Origin: a bacterium
GTDB lineage: Bacteria > Latescibacterota > UBA2968 > UBA8231
Length of the DNA stretch: 8,091 nucleotides
Assembly (NCBI GenBank): GCA_027593305.1
Contig: JAQCJA010000189.1
Location: forward strand, 1 to 8,091
Direction of reading: 5' to 3'
The notes below the pieces were generated by a model, which was not told the DNA's origin, ran no database searches, and saw only the letters and a program-made list of their open reading frames with translations. Numbering within the stretch: the first letter of the stretch is position 1; each line of letters begins with the position of its first letter. The position numbers were made by a program, and so were the translations under genes. This document shows, in pieces, positions 6,419 to 8,091 of this stretch.

Positions 6419-7583
6419 CGCAGAGATCAAGCGTATTCGACGACTCATCGAGTCGGGCAAGATGTTTCGTTACGGTTCGGGTGGCGAGTGTGACAAGTTT
6501 GAGGCGGATTGGTCTGCGCACGTAGGCGTCAAATACACCCGCATGGCTCGTTCCGGGACGTCGGCCCTGTACACGGCTCTCGTTGGTCTCGGTATCGGCC
6601 CCGGCGACCAGGTCGTTGTCCCGGCCTATACCTACATGGCAACGGCTCTGGCCGTGCTGGCGGCCGGGGCGATCCCCGTCATTGCCGACGTGGACGAGTC
6701 ACTGACACTGTGCCCGAAGGATCTGGTGCGGCGACTGACGAAGCATACGCGCGCCGTCATCCCCGTACACATGGTGGGTCTGCCGTGTGACATGAATGCG
6801 ATCATGAAGGTGGCGCGCAAGCACAAGCTGCTGGTACTGGAAGATGCATGCCAGGCGGTGGGTGGCGGCTACCGGGGCAAGATGCTGGGAAGCATCGGTG
6901 ACGCCGGCGCCTTCAGCTTCAACTTCTTCAAGAACATCACCTGCGGGGAAGGGGGCGCATTCGTAACCAAGTCGAAGGGCGTCTACGATCGTGGTTCCGT
7001 CGCCGTCGACTGCTGTTCCTTCTACTGGGACGAGAATCCGCAACAGCGGCGTGATGAGCTGCAGTTCGCCGGCAACAATTTCCGCGCCTCGGAATTCGAG
7101 GGTGCGATTCTGAACGCGCAGCTGTCGCGCCTGGCTCCCATGCTGAAGAAGATGCGGGGGCAGAAGAAGCGACTCCTCAAGGCGGGGGAAAAAGCGGGCC
7201 TGGTGTCGATTACCAATCACAGCCTGGAGGATGAGTGTGGCACCCACGCCGGATTCCTGTTCACTGACGAGGCCTCGGCACGCGCCTTTTCCAACGGTCT
7301 GAAGAGCCGGGGCGTCGGCAATTTCCTGCCCATGGACACCGGGCGACATGTCTACACTCGCTGGGAACCGATCATGCGCGAGCAGGGGGCCCACCATGCG
7401 GCGCTCGATCCCTTCAAAATTCCGGCGAATCGAAACTGCAAGGTCAAGTACACGCAGGACATGTGTGCCAGTTCCCTCGGCATTCTGAGCCGTACCGTGC
7501 TGATCGGTACCCATCCCGACAATGATGCTCAGCGCATGCAGAGCATGGTTGGCGCCATTCGTGATGCGGCACCAGGTCTGTGA
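6402..7583 (+). CDS. DegT/DnrJ/EryC1/StrS family PLP-dependent sugar aminotransferase, KdnA-like
   Basis: A 393-residue cytoplasmic, fold-type I PLP enzyme expected to transfer an amino group, usually from glutamate, to a keto- or aldehydo-sugar. Family landmarks are intact: SGTSALYTAL (51-60) for phosphate binding; VVVPAYTYMAT (71-81); LEDACQAVGG (146-155), with Asp148 for the PLP pyridine nitrogen; FSFNFFK (171-177), with Lys177 as the Schiff-base lysine; CGEGGAFVT (181-189); and NNFRASEFEGA (225-235). The FRY near residue 22-24, the NITCGEGGA block and the C-terminal SRTV context recall KdnA, the 8-amino-3,8-dideoxyoctulosonate (Kdo8N) transaminase, more than WecE- or ArnB-type enzymes. 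That comparison is from memory. No KdnB-like dehydrogenase is in view. GTG start with AAGGAG seven bases upstream. It overlaps the pabB-type gene by 17 bases, so the two are probably translationally coupled. Other dideoxy-aminosugar or aminocyclitol substrates remain possible. Confidence 0.92.
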   Translation: MYRIGDAEIKRIRRLIESGKMFRYGSGGECDKFEADWSAHVGVKYTRMARSGTSALYTALVGLGIGPGDQVVVPAYTYMATALAVLAAGAIPVIADVDESLTLCPKDLVRRLTKHTRAVIPVHMVGLPCDMNAIMKVARKHKLLVLEDACQAVGGGYRGKMLGSIGDAGAFSFNFFKNITCGEGGAFVTKSKGVYDRGSVAVDCCSFYWDENPQQRRDELQFAGNNFRASEFEGAILNAQLSRLAPMLKKMRGQKKRLLKAGEKAGLVSITNHSLEDECGTHAGFLFTDEASARAFSNGLKSRGVGNFLPMDTGRHVYTRWEPIMREQGAHHAALDPFKIPANRNCKVKYTQDMCASSLGILSRTVLIGTHPDNDAQRMQSMVGAIRDAAPGL

Positions 7584-7598
7584 ACTGAAGAATCCCTC

Positions 7599-8091
7599 AT
7601 GGCGTCATCCCTGCGCATCGGCCACATCTCCGACCTGCACCTGCGACAGCATCTGGCGGGAACTTCCGCCGTAGCCGCCCGGTGCAGTCGTGATATGCCC
7701 GCTTTGTTCACCGAGGCACTGGCGGCCATGCGGGCGGCAGCCGTGTCCGTCGTTGTTGTCACCGGTGATCTCATCGATCACCCGCATGAGCCACAGGACA
7801 CCCCCGGGATCCTGCGGGATGGCGCGCAGGATCTTCGACTCGTGGGCCAGGCCCTGGCAGGACTGACCTGTCCCTGGGTCGTGCTTCCGGGCAATCACGA
7901 CCATGCGGAGTTGTTCCAGCGCGAATTCGGGGCGCAATCGCGCGAGCTCAATGTGCAGGGGGTGCGCTTGCTGGCCTTTCACGATTGGGACCGGCCGCTG
8001 TTGACGCCTGCCGCCGAAGAGGAGCGGATCCCGCAGAATGTGCCACGGCGGGTGGGGGCTGAGCGCCGCCGCTTTGAAGCGATCCTCGCCG
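7599..8091 (+). CDS. Calcineurin-like metallophosphoesterase (3' end cut by window edge)
   Basis: The first 164 residues of a metallophosphoesterase are visible with no stop before the edge. The first three metal-binding blocks are in order and at usual spacing: ISDLHL (10-15, Asp12 and His14), TGDLID (55-60, Asp57) and PGNHD (97-101, Asn99 and His100). The later GH and GHxH blocks would lie beyond the window. Such enzymes cleave phosphomonoesters or phosphodiesters, including nucleotides, lipid intermediates such as UDP-diacylglucosamine (LpxH), and cyclic nucleotides; the visible part does not tell which. The predicted protein lacks a signal peptide, so it is probably cytoplasmic. It starts at an ATG 15 bases after the aminotransferase stop with a weak GAAG-like ribosome site, and is likely co-transcribed with the upstream genes. 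Confidence 0.88.
   Translation, partial: MASSLRIGHISDLHLRQHLAGTSAVAARCSRDMPALFTEALAAMRAAAVSVVVVTGDLIDHPHEPQDTPGILRDGAQDLRLVGQALAGLTCPWVVLPGNHDHAELFQREFGAQSRELNVQGVRLLAFHDWDRPLLTPAAEEERIPQNVPRRVGAERRRFEAILA

Larger units (their letters stand above)
1424..8091 (+). other. Apparent five-gene operon
   Basis: Five plus-strand genes follow each other with junctions of about -4 (or +41 if GTG 2701 is used), +4, -17 and +15 bases. No terminator-like hairpin is visible between them. Co-transcription from the 1166-1423 gap is therefore likely, continuing past the right edge. Confidence 0.7.

Noticed and set aside
6699..7514. Antisense frame (271 codons) opposite the aminotransferase
   Set aside because: The plus-strand frame carries all the PLP landmarks. 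The antisense product has no family features.
1424..8091. Defence, toxin-antitoxin or mobile-element system
   Set aside because: No nuclease, integrase, transposase, toxin-antitoxin pair, direct repeats or tRNA gene is visible. All genes fit metabolic or membrane families.

Overview
This GC-rich window (clearly above 60% G+C by eye) is densely coding and looks like a chromosomal segment of a Gram-negative bacterium. A proteobacterium is most likely, judging from the fused PabB-PabC, the Wzx-type flippase and a GT-C glycosyltransferase of undecaprenyl-sugar type. I cannot name the genus. I see no rRNA, tRNA, CRISPR array, insertion sequence or phage gene.

Layout. Positions 1-1165, minus strand: a 3'-truncated Wzx/MATE-like polysaccharide flippase starting at a GTG. 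Positions 1166-1423: a 258-base divergent gap, the only non-coding stretch of any size and the natural place for promoters in both directions. From 1424 to the right edge, five plus-strand genes are packed as one apparent operon: a BNR/sialidase-fold protein (1424-2659); a GT39/PMT_2-like membrane glycosyltransferase with an extra soluble C-terminal domain (about 2656-4530); a fused aminodeoxychorismate synthase component I / aminodeoxychorismate lyase (pabB-pabC type, 4535-6418); a DegT/DnrJ/EryC1/StrS PLP-dependent sugar aminotransferase resembling KdnA (6402-7583); and the N-terminal part of a calcineurin-like metallophosphoesterase (7599 to the edge). Junctions are overlaps or gaps of 15 bases or less. 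Three or four of the starts are not ATG.

How the genes may work together. The flippase, the GT-C enzyme, the sugar aminotransferase and the sialidase-fold protein point to assembly or modification of an amino-sugar-containing surface glycan or lipid A/LPS-core component. The pabB-pabC fusion makes 4-aminobenzoate, normally for folate, and is the odd partner. Either a housekeeping folate gene is co-transcribed with glycan genes, or the aromatic amine has a role in this pathway. The sequence does not decide between these. The individual families are known. What merits a second look is their combination, the degenerate sialidase motif and the extra domain on the glycosyltransferase.
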